Virus record (IMG/VR): IMGVR_UViG_3300024344_000045
Coordinates: 1 to 39,776 of that record
Length of the DNA stretch: 39,776 nt
From: a virus
Reading direction: 5' to 3' (one strand)
The position numbers were made by a program, and so were the translations under genes. The notes beneath the pieces were generated by a model. That model saw only the letters and a program-made list of their open reading frames with translations, searched no databases and had not been told where the DNA came from. This document shows positions 22,539 to 31,247 of the stretch, piece by piece. Position 1 is the stretch's first letter. The number at the start of each line of letters is the position of its first letter.

Positions 22539-23958
22539 TTTGCGTTCCCAAATATTAATCAACGTCGCCGGCAATTTGCGGCGACAAACGGCGCGCTATA
22601 GTCGATCGTTGAAGGCTTTCTCGCGGCGCGGGGTGCGCGATATGCGTGCCCTTCAGGGCCAGGTCAAAAAGACCAGCGGGTTTTTTAAGGGTTTTAGAGG
22701 CGCACTGATCGGGATCGGGGCGGTTTCAACGGTGGGCGCGGCGGGCCGCTTTGCGGTGGATTTTCAAGCACGTTTGGCGCGTCTTCGAACCGATGCCAAT
22801 CTAAGCGAAAGCGCGGTTCAATCCCTCAAGGACGAAGTCTTTAGGGTGGCGAATTTACCGGATATCCGTATTGCACCGGATAATCTGCTTAAAGGCGTCG
22901 AGCAAATCGTTCAGCTGGTTGGATTTAGCGACGCTATTGTACGTAACACCGAAAATATAGGGCGCGCCGTTCAAGCGAGTGGCGCCGCCGGCGAAGATGT
23001 GGGCAGCTTTGTTGCTGAATTGTTCAAAAAAGGCATCAAGGACAGCGACCAGGTCGAACAAACGCTGAGTTCCATTATTCAGCAAGGCAAGGAAGGCGCG
23101 TTTATTTTTAGAGAAATGGCGCGCCTGGGCGCTCGGCTGTTTGCGGTTTACGAAAAACAAGGCCCGGAGGCGGTCAAAGAAGTGGCCGCGCTGGCGCAAG
23201 TGGTTCGCCAGGCGACCGGGTCGAGCGAACAGGCCACGACGTCGATTGAAGCGTTATTTCGAACGCTATCCGATCTTGAAAAAGTAGAAGATATCGAGAA
23301 AAAACTCGGCGTGCCGGTTCGAACGCGCGATGGCTTGGGGAAAACGACGGCACACATTCGGGATATTACCGATATCGTGACCGATTTGGTTGAAAAAACC
23401 AAGGGTAACCGATTCGCGCTATCAGAATTTTTCGATGCCGAATCGATGCGGGTTTTTAACGGCCTGGTGATCGACGGCAACCTTGCATTGCTGGAACGCT
23501 TAAAGTTGATTGATGGGTCGGGCCAGCAACTTCAATCCGATTCGAGCATTAATGCCAAAACCGCAGCCGGATCGCTGTCGTCACTGAGTACCAGCATTCA
23601 ACAAATTGCCGAACGCCAACTGACCCCCCCGATCACGGCGCTCGCTGCGGGATTCGAGCGGTTTAATGCCTTTTCGTTTAAAACCCAACCGCTGGACCAA
23701 ATCAATCAAAACCTGATTGATCAACTTAAAGAACAGCTCGGACCTTTGCCAAAAGATGAGCTTATTGAGATCAATCGCGATTTTATCGAACAGTTAAAAG
23801 CAGGGCTGCGCACCGAACAACCCAAAACCAAGGTTGTATTGGAAATTCAACAACCGGCGAATGGCCCAGCCGTGAAGGTCAAGGCGATTAAAGGGACCGG
23901 AACGAATGTATCGGTCAAAGAAGCCGGTCGCATCCTACCGGGGGTCGCCACCCGATGA
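22531..23958 (+). CDS. Tail tape measure protein
   Basis: 475 residues with an Arg-rich, helical N-terminus (RSQILINVAGNLRRQTARYSRSLKAFSRRGVRDMRALQGQ), a hydrophobic segment (GALIGIGAVSTVGAAGRFAV) and a tape-measure domain (FQARLARLRTDANLSESAVQSLKDEVFRVA...SGAAGEDVGSFVAELF). The short length implies a short tail (about 1.5 angstrom per residue gives roughly 70 nm). It is at the correct place after the chaperone pair. The C-terminal 40 residues are Pro/Lys-rich, with KTKVVLEIQQPANGPAVKVK. Confidence 0.88.
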   Translation: MADLRSQILINVAGNLRRQTARYSRSLKAFSRRGVRDMRALQGQVKKTSGFFKGFRGALIGIGAVSTVGAAGRFAVDFQARLARLRTDANLSESAVQSLKDEVFRVANLPDIRIAPDNLLKGVEQIVQLVGFSDAIVRNTENIGRAVQASGAAGEDVGSFVAELFKKGIKDSDQVEQTLSSIIQQGKEGAFIFREMARLGARLFAVYEKQGPEAVKEVAALAQVVRQATGSSEQATTSIEALFRTLSDLEKVEDIEKKLGVPVRTRDGLGKTTAHIRDITDIVTDLVEKTKGNRFALSEFFDAESMRVFNGLVIDGNLALLERLKLIDGSGQQLQSDSSINAKTAAGSLSSLSTSIQQIAERQLTPPITALAAGFERFNAFSFKTQPLDQINQNLIDQLKEQLGPLPKDELIEINRDFIEQLKAGLRTEQPKTKVVLEIQQPANGPAVKVKAIKGTGTNVSVKEAGRILPGVATR

Positions 23959-25229
23959 GCTGGAAAGACAGACTAAGGCCGGCGTCATTTCGCGGCGCCC
24001 CGTATTTTGTTGAAGTCTCGCGCGATCCGGCCGGACGGCGCAAGGTGGTGCACGAGTACCCGTTGCGCGCCGAACCGTATGTGGAAGACCTGGGGCCAGG
24101 CATCGGTCCGATCAATCAGCTTGGCTATGTCATCGGCCCGGACTACATGGACGCGCGCGACGTACTGATCGCCGCACTGGATAAACCGGGGCCGGGGCAA
24201 CTGGTCCACCCTTATTTTGGCGAAATGCAGGTCGATGCGTTGCTGGGGCCGGTAACGCAAAGCCTAGACTTTGGCGGCATGGCCACGTTTGATCTGACCT
24301 ATTTCAAGTCGGGTCCGGCGGCGAACCCTCAAGCGCGCACGGATACCGCCGCGGCGGTCAGTCGCGCCGCTGATCAGGCGCATTTGTCGAATATTACCGA
24401 CTTGGTCAAAGATTTTGACGTGCTGGGCGCGGCCAGCTGGGTGACCGACCAGGCGGTTGCGCTGGTTAACGATGGGCTTGGATTTATTGACGGTGCATTG
24501 GCGGCACTGCCGATCGCCGATGCGATTAGCACCGTGGCCGATGTGGCAAACGCGGTGCTGGACATTCGCAGCGCGGTGATTGTCAGTATTCGAAACCCGT
24601 TAAAGTTGGGCAGGGAGTTGACCGGCGCGATCGCCGGCATTGGGTCGGCCACGACGACCCCATTGGGTGCATTTAGGGAGTATGAGCGATTTTTTAAATC
24701 GTTCGACAATCTTGTGCCGGGTACGTCGAGTACCGGCAACGGCGCACAGGCGGCGAAAAACGTAAGCGCGTGGAAACAGTTTATGCAAACCGCGGCCACG
24801 GTCGAAATGGCGCGGCAAATTTCGGGCGGTACGCCCTTCGAAAATGGTACCGGCGATTTGGATGTGCCGGTGATTGTTGCCGACCAACCGGTTGAACCCG
24901 GACAATTTGACTCGGCGGACCAGGCGGTACAGGCGCGTGACAACGTGCTGGCCCGATTGGATTTGCTGATGAACACGGCCGGCGACGACGTATTTAATTC
25001 GTTGTTGGACCTTCGCGCGTCGGTGATCGACGATGTCCGAATTCGGGCGGCGCAGCTGCCCAGCATCCGGCAATATTATTTGCCGTCGACAACGTCTTCG
25101 CTGGTGCTCGCGCATCGGTTGTATGGCGATGCCGAAAGGGCCAAAGACCTGGTGGCACGCAACAACGTTAAGCACCCCGGTTTTATACCGGGGGGCCAAT
25201 CGATCGAGGTGCTGATCGATGCAAGTTGA
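23955..25229 (+). CDS. Baseplate/DNA circularisation N-type protein (Mu gp43)
   Basis: 424 residues. The N-terminal 100 residues (SWKDRLRPASFRGAPYFVEVSRDPAGRRKVVHEYP...GQLVHPYFGEMQV) match the DNA_circ_N pattern of Mu N. A helical, Ala-rich middle and C-terminal part follows, ending HPGFIPGGQSIEVL with a small LysM-like tail. Mu N is needed for tail assembly and named for circularising injected DNA. ATGA overlap with the tape measure; 11-base overlap with the hub gene. Confidence 0.85.
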   Translation: MSWKDRLRPASFRGAPYFVEVSRDPAGRRKVVHEYPLRAEPYVEDLGPGIGPINQLGYVIGPDYMDARDVLIAALDKPGPGQLVHPYFGEMQVDALLGPVTQSLDFGGMATFDLTYFKSGPAANPQARTDTAAAVSRAADQAHLSNITDLVKDFDVLGAASWVTDQAVALVNDGLGFIDGALAALPIADAISTVADVANAVLDIRSAVIVSIRNPLKLGRELTGAIAGIGSATTTPLGAFREYERFFKSFDNLVPGTSSTGNGAQAAKNVSAWKQFMQTAATVEMARQISGGTPFENGTGDLDVPVIVADQPVEPGQFDSADQAVQARDNVLARLDLLMNTAGDDVFNSLLDLRASVIDDVRIRAAQLPSIRQYYLPSTTSSLVLAHRLYGDAERAKDLVARNNVKHPGFIPGGQSIEVLIDAS

Positions 25230-26250
25230 TTTGCACGTTGGTGGCCAGATTTACGGCGGTTGGAATGAAATCGAGGTGTTTCGATCACTGGAATACGTGA
25301 CCGGTGATTATAGGTTGACGCATACCGAGCGGTGGGCCGACCAACCCGAAGCGCGTTCGATCCTACCCGGTGCCCTTTGCCAATTAAAGGCGGACGGTCA
25401 AACGTTGATTAACGGCTCTGTCGATGAATCGCTACCGTTTTATGACAGCACCGAACACCAAATAAACGTCGGCGGCCGCGATGCAACGGCGGACCTGGTG
25501 GATTGCAGCGCGATTGATAAGCAGTACAACGGCCAAGACCTGGCGCAGATTGCGGCGGACATTATTAAACCGTTTGGTATTCGATTGATTGTTGAGGCCG
25601 ATGTCGGTGCGCCGTTTGACCGGTTCGACGTAGAGAACGAAACCGCTTTTGAAGCCATCGAGCGGGCCGCACGGCAGCGAGGTGTTTTGTTGATGGCCGA
25701 CGCGCACGGTAATTTGGTGATCGGTAAACGAAGTACCCATTTGCTATCGGATGGCTTGGAATTGGGGGTTAATGTGCTGTCTGCGGCCGGGCAATTTAGC
25801 CATCTTGACCGGTTCAGCGAATACAACGTTGTCGGCCAGACGGTTGGCACCGATCAGTTTTTTGGCGCACTTGCGGCCACCCCTGACGCTCAAAGCCGGG
25901 ATCCGGCGATTAAGCGTTACCGTCCGTTGACGGTTGTTGCCGAGCAGCAAGGAGCCGGCCAAAGCCTACAACAACGGGCCGATTTCGAACGCTCGATCCG
26001 GGCGGGCCGGTCGACGCGCATTACGTACGCCGTGCAAGGCTGGTTTATGGATAACGGGAAGCTATGGCAGCCGAATAATCTAGTCCGCGTGGTTGATCCT
26101 TTTATGGGCCGCGACGACAAAATGCTGTTGATTAGCTGCCGCTATACGCTGGGGCCTACTACGGGCACCCGCACAGATTTGGAGGTGACCCGGCCGGAAG
26201 CCTTTGACCTGATCGCCTTGCCGGACGGCGGCGCGGGGTATCCGCTTTGA
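25219..26250 (+). CDS. Baseplate hub protein (Mu P/gp44 type)
   Basis: 343 residues with the T4 gp27/Mu gp44-like pattern: VDLHVGGQIYGGWNEIEVFRSLEYVTGDYRLTHTERW near the start, INVGGRDATADLVDCS in the second domain, and a C-terminal ITYAVQGWFMDNGKLWQPNNLVRVVDPFMGRDDKMLLISC. Forms the trimeric hub to which tube and spike attach. Order N-P-spike is that of Mu. Confidence 0.88.
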   Translation: MQVDLHVGGQIYGGWNEIEVFRSLEYVTGDYRLTHTERWADQPEARSILPGALCQLKADGQTLINGSVDESLPFYDSTEHQINVGGRDATADLVDCSAIDKQYNGQDLAQIAADIIKPFGIRLIVEADVGAPFDRFDVENETAFEAIERAARQRGVLLMADAHGNLVIGKRSTHLLSDGLELGVNVLSAAGQFSHLDRFSEYNVVGQTVGTDQFFGALAATPDAQSRDPAIKRYRPLTVVAEQQGAGQSLQQRADFERSIRAGRSTRITYAVQGWFMDNGKLWQPNNLVRVVDPFMGRDDKMLLISCRYTLGPTTGTRTDLEVTRPEAFDLIALPDGGAGYPL

Positions 26251-26753
26251 TCGACGCGACATTGATGTTATTGCGGGCCGTTGTGACAGCGGTTGACGAT
26301 AGCACCGGCCTGCAAACCGTTTCGGTGATGACGCGGGGCGGTAAAGCCTTGGACGGTGTCGAGGTTTTTCGCAGCTACGGGTTTAGCTGCGTTCCGGTAA
26401 AGGGCGCTGAGGGCTTATTGTTGCGCGTCGGCGCCGATCGGTCGCACCCGGTGTTTATTTGCGGCGATGATCGACGCTATCGGCCGACCGCGGGGCAACC
26501 CGGCGAGGTGGGGCTGTATAGCGATGAGGGCGATCGCATTACGCTAAAAGATGGCAATTTGATCGAGGTTGTCAGTGTCACCAAGGTTCGGGTTATTGCG
26601 CCGGATGTTGAAATTAGCGCCGCGAATGAAATATTGCTGGACACGCCGTTGGTGAAAATACCCGGCGGCGATATCGAGATCAGCGGGATTAAATTTCTGG
26701 ATCACGTGCACCCCGAAAACGACAACGGCGGGCCGACCGAAAAACCGCAATGA
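26247..26753 (+). CDS. Baseplate spike protein with HxH tip (Mu gp45 type)
   Basis: 168 residues from TTG 26247 (TTGA overlap with the hub). OB-like N-terminal domain (TGLQTVSVMTRGGKALDGVEVFRSYGFSCVPVKGAEGLLL), a shaft of short beta repeats (VEISAANEILLDTPLVKIPGGDIEISG) and a tip LDHVHPENDNG. The H-V-H motif is the iron-binding site found at the apex of P2/Mu spikes, so the trimer would carry an iron ion. Start codon TTG is rare but there is no alternative nearby. Confidence 0.88.
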   Translation: MIDATLMLLRAVVTAVDDSTGLQTVSVMTRGGKALDGVEVFRSYGFSCVPVKGAEGLLLRVGADRSHPVFICGDDRRYRPTAGQPGEVGLYSDEGDRITLKDGNLIEVVSVTKVRVIAPDVEISAANEILLDTPLVKIPGGDIEISGIKFLDHVHPENDNGGPTEKPQ

Positions 26754-27220
26754 CCGATTTCGAAGTCAAGATCAACAACGACCAGATTGCCAGCCGTTTT
26801 GGCTTGGCAATGGATCGGGGCGATATCGCTACCCGGCCCGGTTTGCGATCGACGGTTATTTATTTGTTGTTTACCGATCAAAGAGCCCAGGGCGATGAGC
26901 TTTTGCCCGGCGATAGTCTGGACCGGCGCGGGTTTTGGGCGGATCAGTGGATTAACCAGTCGCCGCTGAATAGTGAAGGGTCTTTGTTGTGGCTGCTACG
27001 CGGCGCGCCAGAAACCGACGAAACCCTATTGCGCGCAGAAAATTATGCGCGGGTCGCGCTGCAGGTGTTGATTACCAATAATGTGGCCGTGTCGGTCGAT
27101 GTCCGGGGCCGGTGGTTACAGCCCGGCGTGCTGGCGCTGGCGCTGGAAATTCCGCTGGTACGCGGCGGATCGTTTGTTGAAGAAATCCCCTATATTTTGG
27201 AGGCCGCCGGTGCCGTTTAA
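26750..27220 (+). CDS. Baseplate wedge protein, gp46/gp25-like
   Basis: 156 residues starting in an ATGA overlap. A typical opening for the Mu gp46 family (DRGDIATRPGLRSTVIYLLFTDQRAQGDEL...DRRGFWADQWIN) and a C-terminal beta/alpha (NYARVALQVLITNNVAVSVDVRG). Joins the sheath to the baseplate. Followed by the J-like protein after an 11-base overlap. Confidence 0.85.
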   Translation: MTDFEVKINNDQIASRFGLAMDRGDIATRPGLRSTVIYLLFTDQRAQGDELLPGDSLDRRGFWADQWINQSPLNSEGSLLWLLRGAPETDETLLRAENYARVALQVLITNNVAVSVDVRGRWLQPGVLALALEIPLVRGGSFVEEIPYILEAAGAV

Positions 27221-28280
27221 TCGCGATCATATACAAATACAAATCAATCGGTTAATCAGTAATGTTGAAACACGGCTGCCGGCGTCGGACCCGAGGTTGC
27301 CGGCTAACGTGATTAACGGCTTGGTGGTGGGCATGGCCGGGGCAATCAACGAATTGCACGCGCATTTGGACTATAACGCGCGCCAGGTCGTGCCGGATCT
27401 GGCCGATGAGGAAAACTTTGCGCTGCGCGCCGAATGGCGAGGTATACCGCGGTTGAAAGTGGCATCGGCCAAGGGTTTTGTTGATTTTAGCGGGGCGGAT
27501 GGATCGACCATTCCGGCCGGTGCTTTGCTACAACGGTCGGACTCGGTGCGGTATACGGTCGATGTTGGCGGTACGATTAGCGCCGGTACCGTATCGCTTG
27601 CGATAACCGCAATCGCGGCGGGTCAAGCGGGTAATGCCGCAGCTGGCATGGCTTTGTCGCTGGTCTCACCTATTCCTGGCGTCAATGCCTCGGCGCTGGT
27701 GGATTCTGGCGAACTGACCGGCGGCGCGGACATAGAGACCTTGGACAGCTGGCGCGATCGGTTGCGCGATCATGTGCAACGGCCGCCGCACGGCGGGCGG
27801 GTCAATGATTATATTCGCTGGGCCAAGGAAGTGCCGGGCGTGACGCGGGCTTGGGCCTTTGGCGGATGGATGGGGTCTGGTTCGGTCGGCGTTTATTTTG
27901 TGCGGGACAATGATATTAATATGATTCCAGATGCCGCCGAGGTACAGGATGTTATCGATTATATTGATCCGCTGCGGCCCGCTGGGATGAAACAACTGGG
28001 CGTTTTCGCGCCAACCCCGGTCGCGCAAAATTTAACCATCGCTTTGACGCCAAACACCCCGGCCGCTCAAGCCGCGGTGCAAGCGGAGCTTGCGGAATTG
28101 TTCGACCGCGAGGCGCAGGTCGATGACGGGAACGGCAGCGGCACAATTTTACTTTCGCATGTTCGCGAGGCGATATCGACCGCGGCCGGCGAGACCGACC
28201 ACAACGTGGTCATTCCCGCCGCGGACTTGACGTTGACAGCGGGTGAAATTTCGCAACTTGGCATCATTACTTGGCAATAA
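27210..28280 (+). CDS. Baseplate J-like protein (Mu gp47 type)
   Basis: I start at GTG 27210 (MPFNRDHIQIQINRLI): TTGGAGG lies 7 bases before it. A frame open further upstream translates the gp46 gene out of frame and is not credible. 356 residues with LDYNARQVVPDLADEENFALRAEWRGIPRL, SVRYTVDVGGTISAGTVSLAITAIAAGQAGN and DIETLDSWRDRLRDHVQRPPHGG, the core of the baseplate J family, plus VQDVIDYIDPLRPAG. Forms the wedge around the hub. Confidence 0.9.
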   Translation: MPFNRDHIQIQINRLISNVETRLPASDPRLPANVINGLVVGMAGAINELHAHLDYNARQVVPDLADEENFALRAEWRGIPRLKVASAKGFVDFSGADGSTIPAGALLQRSDSVRYTVDVGGTISAGTVSLAITAIAAGQAGNAAAGMALSLVSPIPGVNASALVDSGELTGGADIETLDSWRDRLRDHVQRPPHGGRVNDYIRWAKEVPGVTRAWAFGGWMGSGSVGVYFVRDNDINMIPDAAEVQDVIDYIDPLRPAGMKQLGVFAPTPVAQNLTIALTPNTPAAQAAVQAELAELFDREAQVDDGNGSGTILLSHVREAISTAAGETDHNVVIPAADLTLTAGEISQLGIITWQ

Positions 28281-28281
28281 C

Positions 28282-28866
28282 ATGCGCACGAGCCTAGATT
28301 ACAGCGATTTGATAAAAGCACACCTACCCCGTGGTTTGCTTTGGGATATGCTGGAAGCAGACCCTATATTTAGCGAAATTATCGGCGCTTTTGCGGATGA
28401 ATTGGCCCTTGTTGAGGCCCGTTCGCTGGATATTATTGCCGAGGCTGATCCGCGCCAGGTCAAAGAGCTGATGCCCGAGTGGCAAGCGTACGCCGGCCTG
28501 CCGGAACCGTGCGGCCAGGCGCCTTCAACGTTAATAGAGCAGCGCAATGCGCTGTTAAATAAATTGACCGCGATCGGTGGCCAAAGTCGTCAATACTTTA
28601 TTGATGTTGCGGCGAAATTGGGGTTTGCGATAACGCTCACGGAGTTTGCCCCACTGCGCTGCGGGTTTCAGCTGGGCGGGCAATTTGCCGCCGAGGAAGC
28701 AATTTTTACTTTACAGATTAACGCCGCGCTGAATACCGTGTTTCATTCCCAATATGGTCAAATGCAATGCGGCGACCAGATTCGATCTTGGGGGAACGAA
28801 TCCTTGGAATGCGCGCTGAACCAAATTGTGCACGCGCACATGACTTTGCTTTTTTCTTACTCGTAG
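28282..28866 (+). CDS. Tail protein of the Mu gp48/YmfQ type
   Basis: I start at ATG 28282, two bases after the J gene; the longer frame begins inside it. 194 residues, with SDLIKAHLPRGLLWDMLEADPIFSEIIGAFADELALVEARSLDII at the N-terminus, PGQ-type helix, and a C-terminal CGDQIRSWGNESLECALNQIVHAHMTLLFSYS that is characteristic of gp48-like proteins (a Cys-x-x-x-LR...LEC pattern). Part of the baseplate edge leading to the fibre. Confidence 0.85.
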   Translation: MRTSLDYSDLIKAHLPRGLLWDMLEADPIFSEIIGAFADELALVEARSLDIIAEADPRQVKELMPEWQAYAGLPEPCGQAPSTLIEQRNALLNKLTAIGGQSRQYFIDVAAKLGFAITLTEFAPLRCGFQLGGQFAAEEAIFTLQINAALNTVFHSQYGQMQCGDQIRSWGNESLECALNQIVHAHMTLLFSYS

Positions 28867-28874
28867 GAGTTCAC

Positions 28875-29543
28875 ATGGATTATCCAGACCCGAATACCCG
28901 CAATCTTGACCCCGGAAATGATAAGTTTTGGGATGGTGTATTGCCGGGCAATTCCGACGCATCGTTCGTTTTCGCGCAGGATCTTAACGCGATGTATGAC
29001 GAGATCACCAACGCGATCGCGGCCTCGGGCCAGGTGCCGGATCGGACGAAATTTGATCAGCTTTCTAAAGCCGTTCAACGACCGGAGATCGTCATCGCGC
29101 ACCGGGTCGCGGCCGGCATACATGGCGGGACGTATTCGGTTGGTGCCTGGCGTACCGCACCCTTGAATAGTATCGAGTTCGATGAGATTACCGGGGTCGC
29201 GGTGGCGGGTAATCAAATTACCGGGCTACCCGCGGGAACCTACAAAGTAAAAGGTTATTCGTATATGGGGGGCACGGACAGCCACCAGGCGCGGTTGCGT
29301 AATGTCACAGACAACGTGACGCTGGCGATTTCTACATTTGGACAGTCAACCGCCACGGGGACATCTGACACCGTGGGTACGCTCGATTTATTGGATGCAA
29401 AATTTACGATCGCGGCGGGTAAAACGCTTGAACTGCAGGGATGGGGGAGCCAGGGCGTTTCTAACACCGGGTTTGGTGCCGGCGTGGCCGGGGTTGGCGA
29501 GGATCATATTTTTAGATCGTTAAACATTAAAAAGGTGGCCTAA
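28875..29543 (+). CDS. Tail fibre / knob-type receptor-binding protein
   Basis: I start at ATG 28875 with TAGGAGT just before it. 222 residues. The first about 75 residues are an attachment segment (DYPDPNTRNLDPGNDKFWDGVLPGNSDASFVFAQDLNAMYDEI). Residues about 76-222 form a beta-rich domain with C1q/TNF-like features: GTYSVGAWRTAPLNSIEFDEITG, LPAGTYKVKGYSYMGG, FTIAAGKTLELQGWGSQG, ending HIFRSLNIKKV. It would trimerise and recognise the host surface. It is short for a fibre, so a knob directly on the baseplate or cooperation with the 11696 fibre is plausible. Confidence 0.78.
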   Translation: MDYPDPNTRNLDPGNDKFWDGVLPGNSDASFVFAQDLNAMYDEITNAIAASGQVPDRTKFDQLSKAVQRPEIVIAHRVAAGIHGGTYSVGAWRTAPLNSIEFDEITGVAVAGNQITGLPAGTYKVKGYSYMGGTDSHQARLRNVTDNVTLAISTFGQSTATGTSDTVGTLDLLDAKFTIAAGKTLELQGWGSQGVSNTGFGAGVAGVGEDHIFRSLNIKKVA

Positions 29544-30070
29544 TGTACGAAAGAGCGATTGAATCTTTGGTTCCCGGCATTGGCTGGCGGGATGCTTCCA
29601 CGTATGCGCGTTTGACCGCGACCTGGCCGGTCGGTGCACCCGCCCTGCCCGACCAAGCGACGCTCGATGTCGAACGGGTGCGACTGAATGTGCTTGACGC
29701 AGAAACGGACGCCATGTCGGCGATCAATACCACGGCGGGGCTCGGCCGACAAGCGTTTATGACGACAACCCCCGGTCAGGCTGAGGCCTATCTGAAGAAA
29801 GAAGAACAAGCCCGTGCGTATAAGGCCGCCGGTTATACCGGCGCCGTGCCCGAATTCGTGCAAGCTGAGGCAGACGCCACCGCGGCCACCGCCCAGGCGG
29901 CAGCGGATTCGATTATTGCATTGGCCGATGCGATGATTGTTGCCGGCGCCGATATTGACAGGGAGCGGCGCACCGGTATTGTGGCGGTTGAAGCCGCGGC
30001 GGCGGCGGATGATATTGGCGGTATTACCGTGGCGCGGGATGCCGCGGTCACGGCAATTCAAGCGCTTTAG
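29543..30070 (+). CDS. Fibre-associated protein, Ala-rich
   Basis: 175 residues, TAATG overlap with the fibre gene. N-terminus IGWRDASTYARLTATWP with a helical Ala-rich rest (QAEADATAATAQAAADSIIALADAMIVAGADIDRERRTGIVAVEAAAAADDIGG). In many phages such a gene follows the fibre and encodes an assembly factor; the pattern of a W/R-rich end plus helical domain recalls DUF4376-type tail fibre assembly proteins, which I cannot verify. Ends back to back with the leftward repressor. Confidence 0.55.
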   Translation: MYERAIESLVPGIGWRDASTYARLTATWPVGAPALPDQATLDVERVRLNVLDAETDAMSAINTTAGLGRQAFMTTTPGQAEAYLKKEEQARAYKAAGYTGAVPEFVQAEADATAATAQAAADSIIALADAMIVAGADIDRERRTGIVAVEAAAAADDIGGITVARDAAVTAIQAL

Positions 30071-30829
30071 TTAAGAATTGGGGGCGTTGTCCATGCTGTC
30101 CGCCATCGAGGCGATAATACCCCGGTCGCGTTCATTTAAGCCCATTATTTTGTTGAAAAGATTTCGATCGGCGGCGGAATAGGATTCTCCGCCGACGTTG
30201 ATATGCGATGAGCCCAAAAAACTGCTGATTTGCTCGGCATTTGTGTCGAGCCACCCTTCCCCGATTAAATCAAAGGTTCCCAACATGCCTATAGCCAGCC
30301 GTTGCAGCGTTAATGCGTTGGTTTTCACGATATACCGACGGGCAAATTGGCAGTTTTCCAGCACTTTATAAGTTTGCGGCCCCAATTCGCCGGCGAGCAC
30401 TTCAAATTGAGTGTATTCGACGGCGCGATCGGAAATATAATATTGAGACGGTTGCCGCAAAACCAGCGCCGTGCGATCCGTATCGCTAAAAACATACGCT
30501 GACCAGTCCAACGGTTCGCCATCGATCATTGCGTCCAATAGCATCGGGCCGAGACTATCGGCCACCAGGTGCCGAACCACATAAGGCTCGCCCCACCCGT
30601 TTAAAAGCCAGTCGATTGATATATTTTCGTATTTTCTAATGGCATTTAGCAGGTCTGACGACGCATTAAACCTGTCTGAAAACAAGCGATTTATCGTTCC
30701 ACGCGATAACCCGATAGCGCTACCAAATGGATATTTTAATCGGCCTTTCAGGGACCATTCCAGCCGGGTTACCAGGTCGCCAGGCTCATTTTCGAGTATA
30801 TTTATTTGACTATGCACGGATATGAGCAT
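30071..30829 (-). CDS. CI-like repressor
   Basis: 252 residues, leftward. Residues about 15-75 fit the bacteriophage CI repressor DNA-binding domain: LEWSLKGRLKYPFGSAIGLSRGTINRLFSDRFNASSDLLNAIRKYENISIDWLLNGWGEPY, where the recognition helix lies around GTINRLF. The C-terminal part (residues about 85-250) has no evident LexA-type Ser-Lys protease pair, so cleavage-based induction is not shown and another switch may act. It ends immediately next to the last late gene (convergent, no gap). Divergent to the ribbon-helix-helix gene at 30896. Confidence 0.75.
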   Translation of the reverse strand: MLISVHSQINILENEPGDLVTRLEWSLKGRLKYPFGSAIGLSRGTINRLFSDRFNASSDLLNAIRKYENISIDWLLNGWGEPYVVRHLVADSLGPMLLDAMIDGEPLDWSAYVFSDTDRTALVLRQPSQYYISDRAVEYTQFEVLAGELGPQTYKVLENCQFARRYIVKTNALTLQRLAIGMLGTFDLIGEGWLDTNAEQISSFLGSSHINVGGESYSAADRNLFNKIMGLNERDRGIIASMADSMDNAPNS

Positions 30830-30895
30830 ATATTATTGATTAGATCATTTTGTATCAGATTATAACTTAATCATTCGCTAATACTGTAAACAATT
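30820..30895. promoter_or_regulatory. Divergent switch region between repressor and RHH gene
   Basis: A 66-bp AT-rich gap plus the repressor start. ATATGAGCATAT (30820-30831) is a near-perfect palindrome covering the repressor start. TGATTA (30837-30842) and TAATCA (30868-30873) form inverted half-sites, and TATAAC or TATAAT (minus strand 30859-30864) are candidate -10 elements. Operators for either regulator are expected here; exact promoters are unresolved. Confidence 0.5.
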
Positions 30896-31075
30896 ATGTC
30901 CGAAGTAAAAAAAACGAATCCAAAATTGATACACATTCGCCCTCAGCCTGATGTTTACAAAAGAATAGCCGAGGTGGCAAAGATCGAAAGCAGATCGGTC
31001 CCGAATGCGGCTTGTGTGTTGATCCAAAGAGGATTGAACGCAAACCATCACGATACCTTCGACGAGACCGCCTGA
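30896..31075 (+). CDS. Ribbon-helix-helix (Arc-like) regulator
   Basis: 59 residues from ATG 30896. A basic N-terminus, then strand KLIHIRPQPD, helix VYKRIAEVAKIES, turn RSV and helix PNAACVLIQRGL: the beta-alpha-alpha pattern of Arc/MetJ regulators, which bind DNA as dimers through the paired strands. It stands where lambda has cro and Mu has ner: divergent to the repressor and first in the early direction. No ribosome-binding site of note. Followed by a strong hairpin (31090-31121). Confidence 0.68.
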   Translation: MSEVKKTNPKLIHIRPQPDVYKRIAEVAKIESRSVPNAACVLIQRGLNANHHDTFDETA

Positions 31076-31089
31076 CGGCGGTTGTAAGT

Positions 31090-31121
31090 GGCCGGCCGCG
31101 AGTAGCAGCCCGCGGCCAGCC
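31090..31121. promoter_or_regulatory. GC-rich hairpin after RHH gene
   Basis: GGCCGGCCGCG (31090-31100) and CGCGGCCAGCC (31111-31121) pair over 11 bp with one mismatch round a 10-base loop. No T-tract follows, so it may be a pause, antiterminator or mRNA-stability element rather than an intrinsic terminator. Confidence 0.55.
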
Positions 31122-31159
31122 TGGTGAGGCGACCGGTTTAAAAGCATACCTTTGTTGTC

Positions 31160-31199
31160 ATCCTCATTTTTAGCGTAACACAACGTTAGGCGTGAGGAT
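31160..31199. promoter_or_regulatory. Nested inverted repeat upstream of CII-like gene
   Basis: ATCCTCA (31160-31166) and TGAGGAT (31193-31199) enclose TAAC (31176-31179) and GTTA (31185-31188). It lies about 50 bp before the GTG of the CII-like gene and is a candidate operator or leader structure. No -10/-35 could be assigned with certainty. Confidence 0.45.
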
Positions 31200-31247
31200 A
31201 ACCGGTTCGCCCCTTTTTTTTAACGAGAATTTGGGGGAGTCGCGCTC

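Noticed and set aside
24374-25066. 230-residue minus-strand open frame
   Set aside because: Antisense shadow of the gp43-like gene; composition and frame periodicity follow the plus-strand gene.
27081-27209. Longer N-terminus for the baseplate J protein
   Set aside because: Those 43 codons read the gp46-like gene out of frame and give a Trp/Arg-rich nonsense-like sequence; the GTG at 27210 has a strong ribosome site.
30878-31183. 101-residue minus-strand frame over the RHH gene
   Set aside because: The plus-strand RHH frame has a recognisable fold pattern and fits the switch layout; the minus frame crosses the GC hairpin and has no motif.
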